A model generated the notes under the pieces. The model saw nothing but the letters and a program-made list of their open reading frames with translations, had not been told where the DNA came from and made no database searches. Source: Epiperipatus broadwayi (Eukaryota > Onychophora > Udeonychophora > Euonychophora > Peripatidae). From it: a DNA stretch of 64,000 nucleotides. The stretch covers positions 9,600,521 to 9,664,520 of the forward strand of contig JAQFVV010006200.1 in assembly GCA_028023455.1 (NCBI GenBank), in the 5' to 3' direction. The position numbers were made by a program, and so were the translations under genes. Numbering within the stretch: position 1 is the first letter of the stretch; each line of letters begins with the position of its first letter. Positions 48,880 to 60,330 of the stretch are shown here, in pieces.

Positions 48880-51310
48880 TGTGAGGGCAGAAAAAAATGA
48901 AGTGATGGTTAATTTAAAAAGCGAACATGTAGAACACTACAAAGACATAACAAGTGGAGTAGGATTAATTATAAATAAAAAGTGGGACAACAACAGTGTG
49001 GAGAATGACAGTGTATCATATAGTTTGGTTATTCAACATAATAAAAAAATACCAAATGGAAATAATTCATGTTTATGGACCAACAAGTTATCAATGTGAT
49101 GAAGAAGTAGAGGATTTTATATGGATGTACAAAAGGCTTTTGATTATCCCAAATAACATGGCAACATACAAATAAAGATACAATAGAATTGGATTATATT
49201 TTGACTAACATAAAACATTTATTTCAAGATAGTAATGTTCTTAATATATTCTCCACATAAAATGATCATAGAATAATGAGATGTGAGGTATGTGTTAATA
49301 TAAAACTAAAGAGATGAAATCTATTAAGAAAGAGAGCACCAATAGTCATATTTTGAATCTTCAAATACCCTCCAATGAATTTAAATTAGAACTTGTAAAT
49401 GATTTAAAAATACTCACAGACTTGAGTGAATTCAATAAGAAGATAAATGATACTCTATTAAAAAAAACTGCAATATAGATAGCTTATATACAAAAAAGCA
49501 GCAAATTTAGAATGAATTTTCTACCAAGACAAGACAATGTATGAAGAAAAAAATATATTAAAATATTTAAAAATGATCTATTAAGAAGAATTGAATATAT
49601 AGAATTTTGAAAAATGGCACAAAAGAGTTAAAATAGAAAAAAATATAATTGTAAATTGGTAAGAAGAGCTCTAGGATTAAAACACTCTCAAAAATATAAG
49701 ACAAGATCTTGGTTTTGAAACAAAAGATGTTTAAGCAATAAAAAGAAAAGGTAGAACTGGTCATAAAAAGAGAAACGATGTCATGGAATGGGTGGATGAG
49801 TTTTATAAAGAATTGTATAGTAATAAAGAAAAAGAAAACAATGTATCCTCATTAATTACTACATCATCTGAATTGCTAAGTATTTTAAAAAGAAGATAAT
49901 AAATGTAATTAAATCTATGAAGAAAGGAGAGACTCATTGAAATGTTGGAATAATTATTGATATTTTAAAAAAAAGTGAGAAATAGAAAAATTGTCAGTAA
50001 ACCTATATATCAAATGTTTAATGATAGAGATATACAAAATAATTAGAAGAATGTAGTAGTAATATTGATATTTATGAAAAATGATAAAGAAACTTATACA
50101 TCTATCAGTTTTATACAAATCTTTAGCAAAATAATTACAATTAAATTATTGTAAACTTTGAATTTCAACTAACCAAAAGATAAAAAATTCAAGTTGAATT
50201 GAAAATGGTTTCAGCAAAGTGGATCACATATAAGTATTGAGAAAAGTTATAGAAAGGATCAATAAATATGAGATGCTATTACTTGTATTTGTAGATTATA
50301 AAAAGATTAAAACTTTTTTTTTGTCATATATCATAGCATCAGCAGGGATGCGAACCCACAAAACTTTGAATCAAAATATAGTAAGAATGTTTATCAAAAT
50401 GCAACAGTAATGATTTGATTACATGGTTGTATTAAGAAGATTAATCTTAAGAAAAATATATGTCAAGGAAAGATCATATTTCCAAAACTTTTTGAAGAGT
50501 CTTAAAAAAATATTTTATGGATTAAAATGGGAAGCTGAGAAAATAAAAGTAAATGAATATTATTTAAATCGCCTAGATTATGCAAATGATGTGGGCAAAT
50601 TTGCAAATAATGCCTGAGAGCTTCAGGAAATATTGCAAGAGTTAGATGAAAGTAAGAAAATAGGATTAAAGAAATACTAAAAAGACTAAAGTTGTATTCA
50701 ATAGATTTTTTCAGAAGGGGTGGGGAATTGATAAACAGAAATAAAAAAAAATTAACAACTACAAATGAAGTTGATGATATTATTAATACAGATGAAAATA
50801 TTTTATGAATAAAATTAATCAAAGAATTAAATTTAAATGAAAGACTTTTGCTATAAATAACTTAGTTTTAAAGGAAATATGTCTATGTGTTTGATAAGAA
50901 AGTTTTTTTTAATAGATGTGTTTTATCAGTCCTTACTTATGGCTCTAAGATGTAAACACTTAACAGAAGAACAATATGTAGACTTTAGTCCTTTAAAAAA
51001 GCATGGAGAGATAATTTTAGGAATAACAAGAAGGATTAAAAATGAAATATATGGTTGCAAAAACAGACAGGTATCATTGACACCACTGAAAAAATTTAGA
51101 AATTGAAATGGGGCTAGGATGGATGTATTGTTAGAATATCTGATAATAGATAAACAGTTAAAGATATAAATTGGATCCTAAGAGCTTATTAAAGATCTAG
51201 AAAGAAGCCACATGTGAGATGGATGGATGAATTAATAAAGTGGAGAAGTTATGGATCAGAGAATTGAACTTGGAGAGACCTTCGTCCTCCAGTGGTTTAA
51301 TAATGTTGGC
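48880..51310 (+). pseudogene. RTE-like LINE relic (endonuclease, RT and C-terminus)
   Basis: A long, heavily decayed plus-strand element. 48,950-49,150: endonuclease part, GVGLIINKKW, then VYGPTSYQCDEEVEDFY, the block before the family's catalytic residues. 49,780-49,930: MEWVDEFYKELYS and the GKAP-like MKKGE. 50,090-50,290: KETYTSISFIQIFSKI, in place of the YRPISLL motif, then SGSHISIEKSYRKDQ, in place of the usual FSTIDHI. 50,510-50,600: WEAEKIKVNEYYLNRLDYAN, where the catalytic FADD should be (YAND). 50,990-51,075: EIILGITRRIKNEIYGC. 51,190-51,300: PHVRWMDELIKW and WRDLRPPV. The order matches RTE/BovB-type elements, and the end matches the relic at 13,780. Many stops and frameshifts. The catalytic aspartates are lost. 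Confidence 0.8.
50305..50420 (-). repeat. Possible tRNA-derived SINE inside the RTE relic
   Basis: On the minus strand GTGGGTTCGCATCCCTG (about 50,343-50,359) is a good B box, followed after about 25 bases by an A9 run (plus-strand T run at 50,311-50,319). It interrupts the RT reading between about 50,300 and 50,420, as an insertion would. The A box is not recognisable. Confidence 0.4.
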
Positions 51311-51384
51311 AATGAAGATGGTGACACAAATCACATAATTTTCACAGCATGGTTTCAATGCCTCTTTTATTCTCTCAGTGGACA

Positions 51385-51505
51385 TACTTGGACTTTAAGT
51401 AAGACTCTGTAATTATGGAAAATCATTGGAAAATTGAATGGAACATACCTAGACTTTAAGTAAGACATTATAATTATGAAGAATCTAGGAAATTCAATAA
51501 AACAT
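51385..51505. repeat. Two-unit tandem repeat, about 70 bp
   Basis: ACATACTTGGACTTTAAGTA and ACATACCTAGACTTTAAGTA each lead into AGAC..TATAATTATG. Weaker echoes may continue to about 51,990. Confidence 0.6.
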
Positions 51506-52009
51506 GCAGTCATTTATTAAGGCAATATGATTATATAATTTTACACAAAGGAAAAAACATATAAAGAGTTTAATTAATATACTATGGCTATGAAGTTTTC
51601 GGTTACGCATACTGTGGCCGCCAGCTGATGCTGCAGAACCACCAAGAAGCCTGCAAGTGATAAATTTCTATGCAAAAATGGCTGAAAATTATTCAATAAT
51701 AATTATTATAGCATGCTCAGACATAAATTAAAACACTATAACTAGTGAGTAACATCAAAAAGCTCAGGAATTCATACTTTAAATAAAATGTTATAAGTAT
51801 GGAGAATATTAAATAGTTTAACATAATCCACAGAATCATTATTTAAGACACTATTTCTACATAATAACACTTATAAACTCAAGGAAACATGAATATATTT
51901 TAACTGAGACATAATGACTGCAGAATATTATTCAAAAACTAAATAAAACATTCCAGGTACTATAATTATGTCATTATAAGCATTAAAAATTATTCAGTGC
52001 AATACATTT
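51506..52009. other. Non-coding region between the RTE relic and the LTR-type element
   Basis: A G/C-richer patch (GGCCGCCAGCTGATGCTGCA at 51,616) sits in AT-rich DNA; possible part of the 5' LTR further right. No gene seen. Confidence 0.35.
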
Positions 52010-54300
52010 CAAGTTACAATAAAATTGGTCATTGAAATAATAATAAAAGAAAATAAATAGATGATGGCATGAAAAGATCAATTAAAAAGTTAGATTAGTA
52101 AATGCAATTGTTTTCAATGAGGACAGAAACCTTGTAAAATAGTGAGGTCCATTTGAGAAGAAAAACAGATGACTTTCAGATGTTTAGACAATTCAGATAA
52201 CAGAAAACAACTGTTAGATGTTGAACAGGAGTATATATGTTATCCGCATTATTGTTGAATACAGTAAGTCATGCTTAGTTCTGGAACAGGAAGCTGTTAA
52301 ACATCTAACTTTATTAATGTGTCAATTAAGAAAAAAGAAACCGAACACTAGTGAATCCGAAATGGCAAAAATTGATTTCCTAGAAGGATTCAATCTTGGC
52401 AATCCAGAAAATTAGCCAGTAAATATGAAACAAATTTACCTTTTTTTAAATGGAAAAACAAATAAAAAAACAGGATTAAAATTAGAAACTTTTATAAGGA
52501 TTTATGATTTGTCAATATATGAGATCTTATACTCTCATTCAATTCCTGTGCACCCTTCTGAATTAGATTTCAATACAACCTATTTTTTTCTGATGATTCA
52601 TTTTTGTCCAAAACTCTTAACTATATTACAAAGGTACAACTTGAACCTTCATGTTTGGAAGTGAGGCAAAAAAATCTAGAGATTTTGTCACAGAATTAAA
52701 AAAAAAAAACACTGAATTTTAATTTCAAGGATTTCTTAAATGAAAATTTGAGTGACCATTTCATTTGTGAAGTGAGAGTTTGAATGACCATTTCATTTGG
52801 GAAATGAGAGTACATATTCTTAGGTTCAATATTAATGGAACCAAATACCACTTTTGATTCTACAACTTGGGTAACTCTTGTTGAGTCTATAGTAAGTCAA
52901 GTGATCCCATTAAATAAATTGACCACAATATTAAAGTGGCTGTATTAGATGAATACCAAGCTGAATAAAATAAAAATAGGGATCTTCAGCTAAAAATATT
53001 AAAAACATTCAGAATGACAAGATAAAACATACATGTATCAAATGTCCAAATCTGTATATAATACATATGTACTGTAATCATATAGGTTATATAGAAGTAG
53101 AATGTTTAAAAAGCAAGTCATTCAGAAAAGAAAGAAAGAGTCCATTCTAAAAAAATCTAAATGGTAAAAATAATATCAAACAAAATCAACACCTATATAA
53201 ATAATGTAAGGGTCATTGATACAGCCCTCAAAGCATAAATTATAATTAATGATATACCAATTACAATGGAATTGGATTTCCAGTATCCATTGTATCAAAA
53301 AATAGATGAGCTATTATTAATAAAAAAATAATCTTTAGCTGTAACCTAATAGTAGAATGATTAGCAAGACAACCAAATATCACTCTTGGTAAAACAAGAG
53401 TTAAAGATACAATTTGGAATAAAACTATTCATTTACCTCTTGTTGTGTCAGCTGATAAATGGTTTAAATACTTGGGCTATACAGTGATTAAAGTGAACCA
53501 GTTACAATGATAATAAAATTGAAAAAGAAACTACTCTAGATGTGTTTGATAATGAACTGGGTTTGAATCTTAGGACAAACCTGTTAGTCCTTAAGCTTAA
53601 TCCATATGATCATTTAAGCAGAAATAAAACTTCTATTGTGATAGTTACTGGAATCCTATACTTTATGTTCAATGGGATCAACAAATGGATTTTAGTAGTA
53701 ATCATAGATATAAAAAAATTTGCATACGGTTATTGTCCAGGTGATAGTTGAACAACAGCATTCCAAATATTGAGGTCAATCAAGGCCGAGTTATAAAACA
53801 CCAAGCAACAATAAAGAATTCATCAGACCTAATAAAACTGGTTATAATGAAAACAATCCAGATCCAATAAAGAAACCAGACCAGATAAAGAAGAGAGACC
53901 TGCTGATAAAACCAGGCCAAAAGATGAAACAAGAAAATGATCTAGATATCCACCAAACTATCTTAAAAATTACATATTTCAAAATGTTGTAAACTCATAT
54001 TAATGCAGGTTTATTCTCAAATAATATATTTTTCCTTACTTACAATATTATCAAGACCAGATTCAAATTACAATAAAACTGACCAATGAAATAACAATAA
54101 AAGGAAATAAATATCCAATGGCATAAATAAGCTAATTTAAAAGCTAGGCCAGAGAATCTAATTGATCCCAGTAAGAATACAGATCTTGCTGTATGTGGAG
54201 ATTTATTTGAGAAAAAAATCAGACAACTTTCATATGTTCAGACAATGCAGATAACAGGAGACAATCAGACAACCCTCAGGTGCTGAATGGTACTATATAC
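52010..54300 (+). mobile_element. Internally deleted LTR-type retrotransposon
   Basis: About 230 bp at 52,010-52,240 repeats in direct orientation at about 54,060-54,300 (TTACAATAAAATTGGTC vs TTACAATAAAACTGACC, then GACTTTCAGATGTTTAGACA vs AACTTTCATATGTTCAGACA, then CAGATAACAG). Roughly 80% identity by eye. Between them, fragments look like LTR-element protein: EQEAVKHLTLLMCQLRKKK (52,285), LARQPNITLGKTRVKD (53,365), ERPADKTRPKDETRK and SRYPPNYLKNYIF (about 53,900-53,975), the last recalling the proline/arginine-rich C-terminus of Gypsy-like polyproteins just before the 3' LTR. No protease or RT motif survives. The interior is about 1.8 kb, far below the usual 4-6 kb. Confidence 0.5.
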
Positions 54301-54826
54301 ATAGAAGGCCATGAGGTATGCACAACCCTGAAGCAACAAGCTTCTAGATACAATCATCAGTGTTACAATGCAGCAATTGCCTGTAGGTTGGCAGGGTCTG
54401 GGTTGTAGAGGAAAGTCACAGCATTCCTTCCCAAATATTAGCTATACAACTAACAACTAAACTTGCCTAACTCCCAACTGTAATAGAAAAGAACCATTGT
54501 ATCTAAATCTTTGTATATATTTTGTATTATAAATAAGTATAAGTATTATTATATTTACTTACAAAGTGTTATTCTTAACTAATTAGGAACATACTGTAGT
54601 ATAAAAAACACAAGACAATTTCACATATGAAAATCAGTTGTTCAAATCAAATATCTTCCTAATTACTAATCAAGAGGGCATTATAATGCAGAAATAATTA
54701 ATGCATTTGCCATGTATATGACCTGGGTTCAAATCTAAACCAATATTTTTTCAAGAGCCTCCAATTTTTTTTAATTATTTGCTTTATAACCAAATATTGG
54801 TCAGTGATTGTATATCGATATAGTTG
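54301..54826. other. Downstream LTR sequence and possible tRNA-like unit
   Basis: 54,301-54,590 probably continues the 3' LTR (a G/C-richer tract, then an ATAAATAAGTATAAG-type A/T end). 54,661-54,740 has a good B box, CCTGGGTTCAAATC, after a plausible 5' half, a possible SINE. Confidence 0.35.
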
Positions 54827-56437
54827 GTATACTATATTTTCCTTTTAGTTTCTACTTTAATTCACTGTATATAACTACTGAACCTATATCGATGAATTGA
54901 ACATTGGGGGGGGGGGATTGGATTCTCATAAACGTGCATCACAGTAAAGTAAAATTTAATTGTAAATTATATATATATAGTAAATCTTATTACATATTTC
55001 TTTTTTTTATATAATTTTCCTATTTGTCATTCAAATTTTAAAAAATTTTTTGTCTTTGAAAGCAATCAAAAATAAGATGTAAAAAAAAAAGATTTTTTTT
55101 AAATCAATACTTTTCTGTAAATAGCTGACTAAAAAGTACAAAATAACAAAGTAATTCCTTCTCAGTTAATTTGTCATTCTTGGAGATTATCAGAGATCTT
55201 AATAATCTAGATTTGTTATAAAACAATTGGAAATTGCAGGAATATTGTAGTTTAAATCACTAAACATCCCATGATCACCATTTTACAAATGTAATGTTTC
55301 TGTCAGATATATATATATTTATTTTAATTAATTTAATAATGAAGTCAATATTAACACAATTTTATTCTATAAATGGAATATTATTGGCTCAGTTGTTAAG
55401 GGGAGTTCTTGGGAAGTGTAAGAATGGGAGTTTGATTCTAAACGGAACCTGATTTTTTTTTCATTGTTAATTAAAATATATGGGCATACTGAGAGAAACA
55501 TAGACAGGACAAGTTAATATAAAAGCATTTTAAAAAATGATGGTCAACAGAAAATGTTAAGTTTTATAGAATGCTTAGTAAAAGATCAAATCCATTTATA
55601 AATGGCATTTGTTTTCTATCAAAGAAAATGTGCTATTTAATCAATATATAATGCAATAAAACAATGTACTGAATTAGCAATCAAATATTTTTAAAAAGAG
55701 TTAAAATGACACTTTTTATTTTATTTTAATTATAGAGCAAATATTTCAAAGAAAGATTAGAAAGAGGTTTCAGTTGTCCATTGTTTTACTGTCACAGCAT
55801 ATGTAAACCAGATGAGATTCTAATAATTGAGAAGATGTGGCTGTTAACTTCTCTAGAATTTGTTTCACTATCCATGAATGGCTGCTTATGCTAGTAATCA
55901 GATTGACAGAATACTCTTGATGATTACTGATGGTTTTACTAATATCTGATTATAGGAAAATGTTTAATTTTTTGATAATGAACTAAATGTTCAATAAAAT
56001 AAATATTTTATTATTGTATAAATATAAATTCAAATTTTTATTTTGAGACTACTTTGTAAAACTTTTTTAAAAAAAAAACAAAAACAAACAATTTCATGTT
56101 ATGGAAAGATGTTTTCATTTTCAATGATGAATTAGACACAATACCTGTTAAATTATTGCAAATTATTTATATTTTTAGATTACTGTATAAAAAGTTAAAA
56201 CTTCTACTATTTTATTTAAACACAAATAAATATTGTAAAGTAACTGATCTATGATCTACTATTATCATATTTATTTGTAGAGTACTTTATATAAAAATCT
56301 AGGTTCCACAATTTATATCTATAAATACATGCCAATATCAAAACTATGCTGAATCTTCAATTTATCCATTAGTTATGTCAGAATCTCCACTCAGTATTTA
56401 AAAGCAAAAACTAAATAGAAAATGGAATGTAGTATGC
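54827..56437. mobile_element. TIR element TE-T, copy 1 (interrupted)
   Basis: The left end GTATACTATATTTTCCTTTT then AGTTTCTACTTT (54,827) is the inverse of the right end (AAAGCAAAAACTAAATAG ... TGTAGTATGC, to 56,437). It is homologous through most of its length to 62,582-63,715: GAACATTGGGGG, TTTGTCATTCAAATTTTAAA, CAGTTGTCCATTGTTTTACT, GATGAGATTCTAATAAT, TTTTGAGACTACTTTGTAAA. About 575 bp at roughly 55,160-55,735 has no counterpart in copy 2 and is a later insertion. No transposase is readable. Confidence 0.8.
55255..55445 (+). repeat. FB terminus and tRNA-like unit inside TE-T copy 1
   Basis: ACTAAACATCCCATGATCACC (55,259) matches the FB outer end seen at 58,164. At 55,385 is an A-box-like TTGGCTCAGTTGTTAAGGGG and at about 55,428 a B-box-like GAGTTTGATTCTAAAC, about 44 bp apart, followed by T-rich sequence. 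Both lie in the segment absent from copy 2. Confidence 0.5.
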
Positions 56438-56474
56438 TGAACATATCAGTACCAGTGACTATCTATCAAGATAT

Positions 56475-58092
56475 TTTAAACATATAATAACATTTCATTC
56501 TTCTTACACTTTAAAGCAAAATATGTTTGTTTATTCTTTACAGTTTTGACTGTTCCCAGCAGTCTACAAAATTTAAATATTATATCAATACAACCATATT
56601 TTATACACATATCTATTATAATCTTACAATTTTATCAACTTAATTATTAACATCACTTTATTCATTAAACTTACTATTCCATAACTTTTAACTTTTTAAT
56701 TCTATTTTGTCCTTTATTTTTGTTATTTTTTTTTATTCTTATTTATTATCATATTTATATTTATTCATCTTTTACTTTTGCCATAATTTTATAAATTCAA
56801 TGTAATATTTATGAAATCTTTCTTATATTACTATATTCATATATTTAACCCTATTTTTCATTTCACTTATTTCTACATATAATTTTTTTTTTGTTATCTT
56901 ATTCCATTCCTTAATTCCTTTTTTATCCATATTTTATTCCTGCTTCCTTCATTTACTTAATTTTTATAAAATTACTTTTATATGTATTTTATTTTTTATT
57001 TTTTACCTTATTCTCTACTTTTTCTCTCTTTCCTCCACCATTTTCTCTATTCCACCATCCTTCCTATTTCCTTTTTAATATTTATATACAGTGCTCTCTA
57101 TTAACTATTATACAAACTATTTATTTATTTTATTTTTTTATACTAAAATTGTTTTTAAACCCCCTTCTCTATTAATATTTTGTTTTATCTTCTTTATTAA
57201 TATTGCCTCTCTTATTTTTCTATCTCTTCTACTACTTGCATAACTTATCATTCTAATATTCTCTTTTTCTAGTTTATGACCTGTCTCCATAAAATAAGGG
57301 AGGCAATTTTAATAAAGAAGATAAAATCAAATATTAATGGAGACTGGGGGTTAAAAACAAACTTAGTATTAAAAAATAAATATAAAAAAGGGTAAAAAAT
57401 AAAAAGTGAAAACTAATAAAATAAAATAAAATAAGTAGTTTATATAACAGATAATAAAGAGAGCTGTATATAAATATAAAAAAGGAAAAGGAAGTAGGAA
57501 GGATGATGGGATAGAGAAAATTATAAAGGAAAGAGAAAAAAAGTAGAGAATAAAGTAAAAAATACAAAATAAAAATACATATAAAAATTAAGTAGATGAA
57601 AGAAGCAGGAATAAAATATGGATTAAAAAGAAATTAAGGAATGGAATAAGATAAAAAAAAAAAAAGATAATATGTAGAAATAAGTGAAATGAAAAATAAG
57701 GTTAAATATGTGAATATGGTAATATAAGAAAGATTTTATAAATATTACATTGAATTTCTAAAATAATTGCAAAGATAAAAGGTGAATAAATATAAATATG
57801 ATAATAATTAAGAATAAAAATTAATAAGAAAAATAAAGGATAAAATAGAATTAAAAAGTTAAAAGTTATAGAATAGTAAGTTTAATGAATAAAGTGATGT
57901 TAATAATTAAGTTGATAAAATTGTAAGATTATAATAGATATATGTATGAAATATGTCTGTATTGATATAATGTTTAAATTTTATAGATCTGATGAAGACT
58001 GCTAGGAAAAGTCAAAACTGTAAAGAATAAATAAATAAATTTTACTTTAAAGTGTAAGAAGAATGAAATGTTGTTATTATACGTTATATAAA
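56475..58092. mobile_element. PLE-C: head-to-head inverted dimer of a PLE 3' end
   Basis: A 1.6-kb inverted repeat: 56,475-57,219 pairs with about 57,288-58,092. The left copy reads outward on the minus strand, the right copy outward on the plus strand. Both begin inside a GIY-YIG C-terminus. The left (from about 57,286 down) starts METGHKLEKENIRM, then RRDRKIREAILIKK; the right starts KIREAILIKKIK with SNING after it. Each continues through a long 3' non-coding part to AAGTGTAAGAAGAATGAAAT. The left arm is T/C-rich and the right A/G-rich. The right arm keeps CTGATGA-hairpin-AAAAC near its end; the left lacks CTGATGA. The coding remnant differs from PLE-A and PLE-B, so this is a third family. 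Confidence 0.85.
57988..58023 (+). ncRNA. Hammerhead-like motif in the right arm of PLE-C
   Basis: CTGATGA at about 57,993, then a hairpin GACTG-CTAGGAA-AAGTC, then AAAAC. The left arm's version of the hairpin (GACTG-CTGGGAA-CAGTC) pairs perfectly, suggesting the ancestral stem II. The core G of GAAAC is A here. Inactive as written. Confidence 0.3.
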
Positions 58093-58163
58093 AAAAGCAA
58101 AAATAAAGAAGGAAAGAGGAAGAGAAAATATTTTTAACTAAAAGATTATATTATATTAAATTA

Positions 58164-58550
58164 CTAAACATCACATGATCACCATTTCCTATGCTTACAC
58201 AACTGTTATAACAGAGGCAAAACTCTCCATATAATAGTGCCACAAACTAGAAACTAGTCTGGAAATGTTGAACGAATAGGCACTAGATAGGGATTTTGTG
58301 CACAAACCTTCTTAACCCATTGATTACGCACTAGATAGGAATTTTATGCACAAACCTTCTTGCACCTATTGATTACTAGAAATTTTGAACAAATAGGCAC
58401 TAGATAGGGATTTTATGCACAAACCATCTAGTGCCTATTCGTTCAACATTACCAGACTAGTTTCTAGTTTGTGGCACTATTGTATGGAGAGTTTTGCCTC
58501 TGTTATAACAGCTTGTGTAAGCATAGGAAATGGTGATCATGTGATGTTTA
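58164..58550. mobile_element. FB element copy 5 with complete outer termini
   Basis: Best view of the ends: TAAACATCACATGATCACCA (58,164) is inverted at 58,531-58,550, and the pairing runs inward through TTTCCTATGCTTACACAA, TGTTATAACA and GGCAAAACTCTCCATA. The centre contains about three tandem copies of a unit with GCACTAGATAGGGATTTTAT and GCACAAACC (58,288-58,430). The CTGATGA half of the core is missing. No clear target-site duplication. Confidence 0.85.
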
Positions 58551-58599
58551 GGGGTTTAATACCAATCCTGTTAAATGGGATGATGGTGACTATGGCTAT

Positions 58600-58945
58600 T
58601 AAAGAACTAAAGACACAAAAATGTATAGATGCTGAACTGAATTCAGATCTATATGATTATACAAATGAATGTGCTTGGATTGAAAACATTATTGTGTTTC
58701 ATTTTGGACTCAATGCTTTATAGTTAATTAAAAAATAAAAGGTGTTTGCTGGTAGGTTGCATTCGATTCTAAGATATAGGTGCAGTGCTCTCAGATCTGA
58801 GACTCCTCACTGATGAAGGCCTCAAGCTAGGGTGAGTAGGCACTAGATAGAGATTTTAGGCACAAACCTTCTTGTATCTATTGATTACTCTGGCTTGCAC
58901 TGGATGGTGCTACTGTATGGAGAGTTTTGCCTCTGTTATATTATA
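58600..58945 (+). mobile_element. FB element copy 6, right half only
   Basis: 58,610-58,735 is the family's central region (homologous to the inverse of 24,155-24,320). Then come ATATAGGTGCAGTGCTCTC, the core CTGATGAAGGCCTCAAGCTAG (58,810-58,830, lacking GAAAC), and the right arm ending GGAGAGTTTTGCCTCTGTTA (about 58,939). It lacks a left arm. It directly follows copy 5. Confidence 0.75.
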
Positions 58946-59640
58946 TTATAGAATATTGCTCAAAGTCTCATTAGTTTGCAGTTGGAGAATTTGATGAGAA
59001 ATGTTTTGTTTATTACCCTTATATGAAAGGCTGTTGAAGAGGTTTTTGTTCTTACAATAGGTAGCTAATAAAAAAGACTGTTTAACACAATCTTTTAAAA
59101 TAAGCGTACTTGTTATACATTCTCCAATAAGCATATTATCCACACCTATATATATATATAAGACTGAATCCGTTCGTAAATATATACACGACAAAATAAT
59201 AATTTTTTTTTTTCAAAAAAGACTTCCGTTTAAACAAATGTATTCTAAACGAATGATTATAAATTGTTTTTTTTTTTTAAGTATAATTTTGATTTTACAT
59301 CGTAATTTTTTATAATAATATTATATGAATGGTTAAATGTCAAAAATATGCGTAATTTTATATTTTTCGTCTTATGGTTATTGTGATTTTATTCCTTTTT
59401 TTTTTTTTAATGATTTGTAATGCAGAATATTTCAATTATTGCGACATGATTATTTCATTTGCAGATCAAATTACGTCATGGTTTTTTTTTTTTCCAGATT
59501 CAGAACTGTCAAATAAAAATGACATTTAAGAAATGCACTATTGCTTTAAATCACGGTTTTTCTTAATCATATAAATATATACACATCAATTCAAGTATTA
59601 ATTGTATTGACATCCGTGACTGACCCTAATTCAGGAACAA
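58946..59640. other. AT-rich region, no supported gene
   Basis: Several T runs of 10-13 bases and (AT)n at about 59,148-59,160. An 82-codon minus frame (58,946-59,194) shows no family features. Confidence 0.4.
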
Positions 59641-59753
59641 ATAGGCATAGATAGTTTTTAAATAGACTGCCATCGCTATGTCACGCCGATCAACGAACAA
59701 GTTTGAAAAGAGCTACAAAATGAATCATCTGAAAAATTTTCTTTTAATACTCA

Positions 59754-60330
59754 GATTGCAATAAGGGCAATATGAAATTTGATGACCTTCAAAAATTTAT
59801 TCTGCATAAATTTAATGTGGTTAACTACCAAGTAGTATTTGCTACCTGGATAAACGCTTCTAATATTTTGAAAAAGTTAACAAACAATTCTATTATTAAA
59901 ATATAAAAAGATATAGTGGAATTAAAAAAAAAAGGAAAACGATATTTCTGATAGCTTTTTTTTTTTTTTTTTTTTGAGAAAAATAATTGATATTTTTATT
60001 GCCGTACCTATAATAATAAGTTATTTCATTGTCAAGCAATTCTGAAATGGAATTTTGAATCCGATGTCCTTGCTAATGTATATTCTATTATTATAATAAA
60101 ATTCCATTTTAAACTCTGCATTTCAGAAATAGAAAAGTTGAATTCATCAATTGCTTGTGATGTATATAAAACATGTTTCAGAGAGGTTAATATTTTAAAA
60201 AGCCATATTAAAAGTTATTATAATGTTAAGGATTTCCCCTGTAATTTAGAAAACTATATTTTTAATAACAAGAGTTTTCTTCAAAAACATATGTAGATCA
60301 GAATCATACATGTGAGCTATCATTTATTTA
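59754..60330 (+). pseudogene. Decayed C2H2 zinc-finger array
   Basis: A single plus-strand frame from 59,754 to 60,294 has only two stops (near 59,903 and 59,990), notable in DNA this AT-rich. From 59,991 to 60,294 it is open for 101 codons. Two fingers 28 residues apart are clear: CDVYKTCFREVNILKSHIKS (C-x2-Y-x12-H-x3-Y, the second Cys and second His both now Tyr) and CNLENYIFNNKSFLQKH (C-x2-E-x12-H). The linker between them, YNVKDFP, has the canonical length of HTGEKPF. Upstream, CNKGNMKFDDLQKFILH shows C-x2-G-x12-H. Another partial finger (TWINASNILKKL) and YCRTYNNKL with NFESD in place of H-x3-H also fit. A T18 run interrupts the frame at about 59,957. The loss of ligands shows it is no longer functional. 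No AUG context or splice sites determined. Confidence 0.7.

Noticed and set aside
50311-50359. Intact tRNA gene in the RTE relic
   Set aside because: Only a B box is convincing; no acceptor pairing or A box is seen.
57334-57567. 77-codon minus-strand frame in PLE-C
   Set aside because: Low-complexity F/L/Y sequence from the A/G-rich arm of the inverted repeat.
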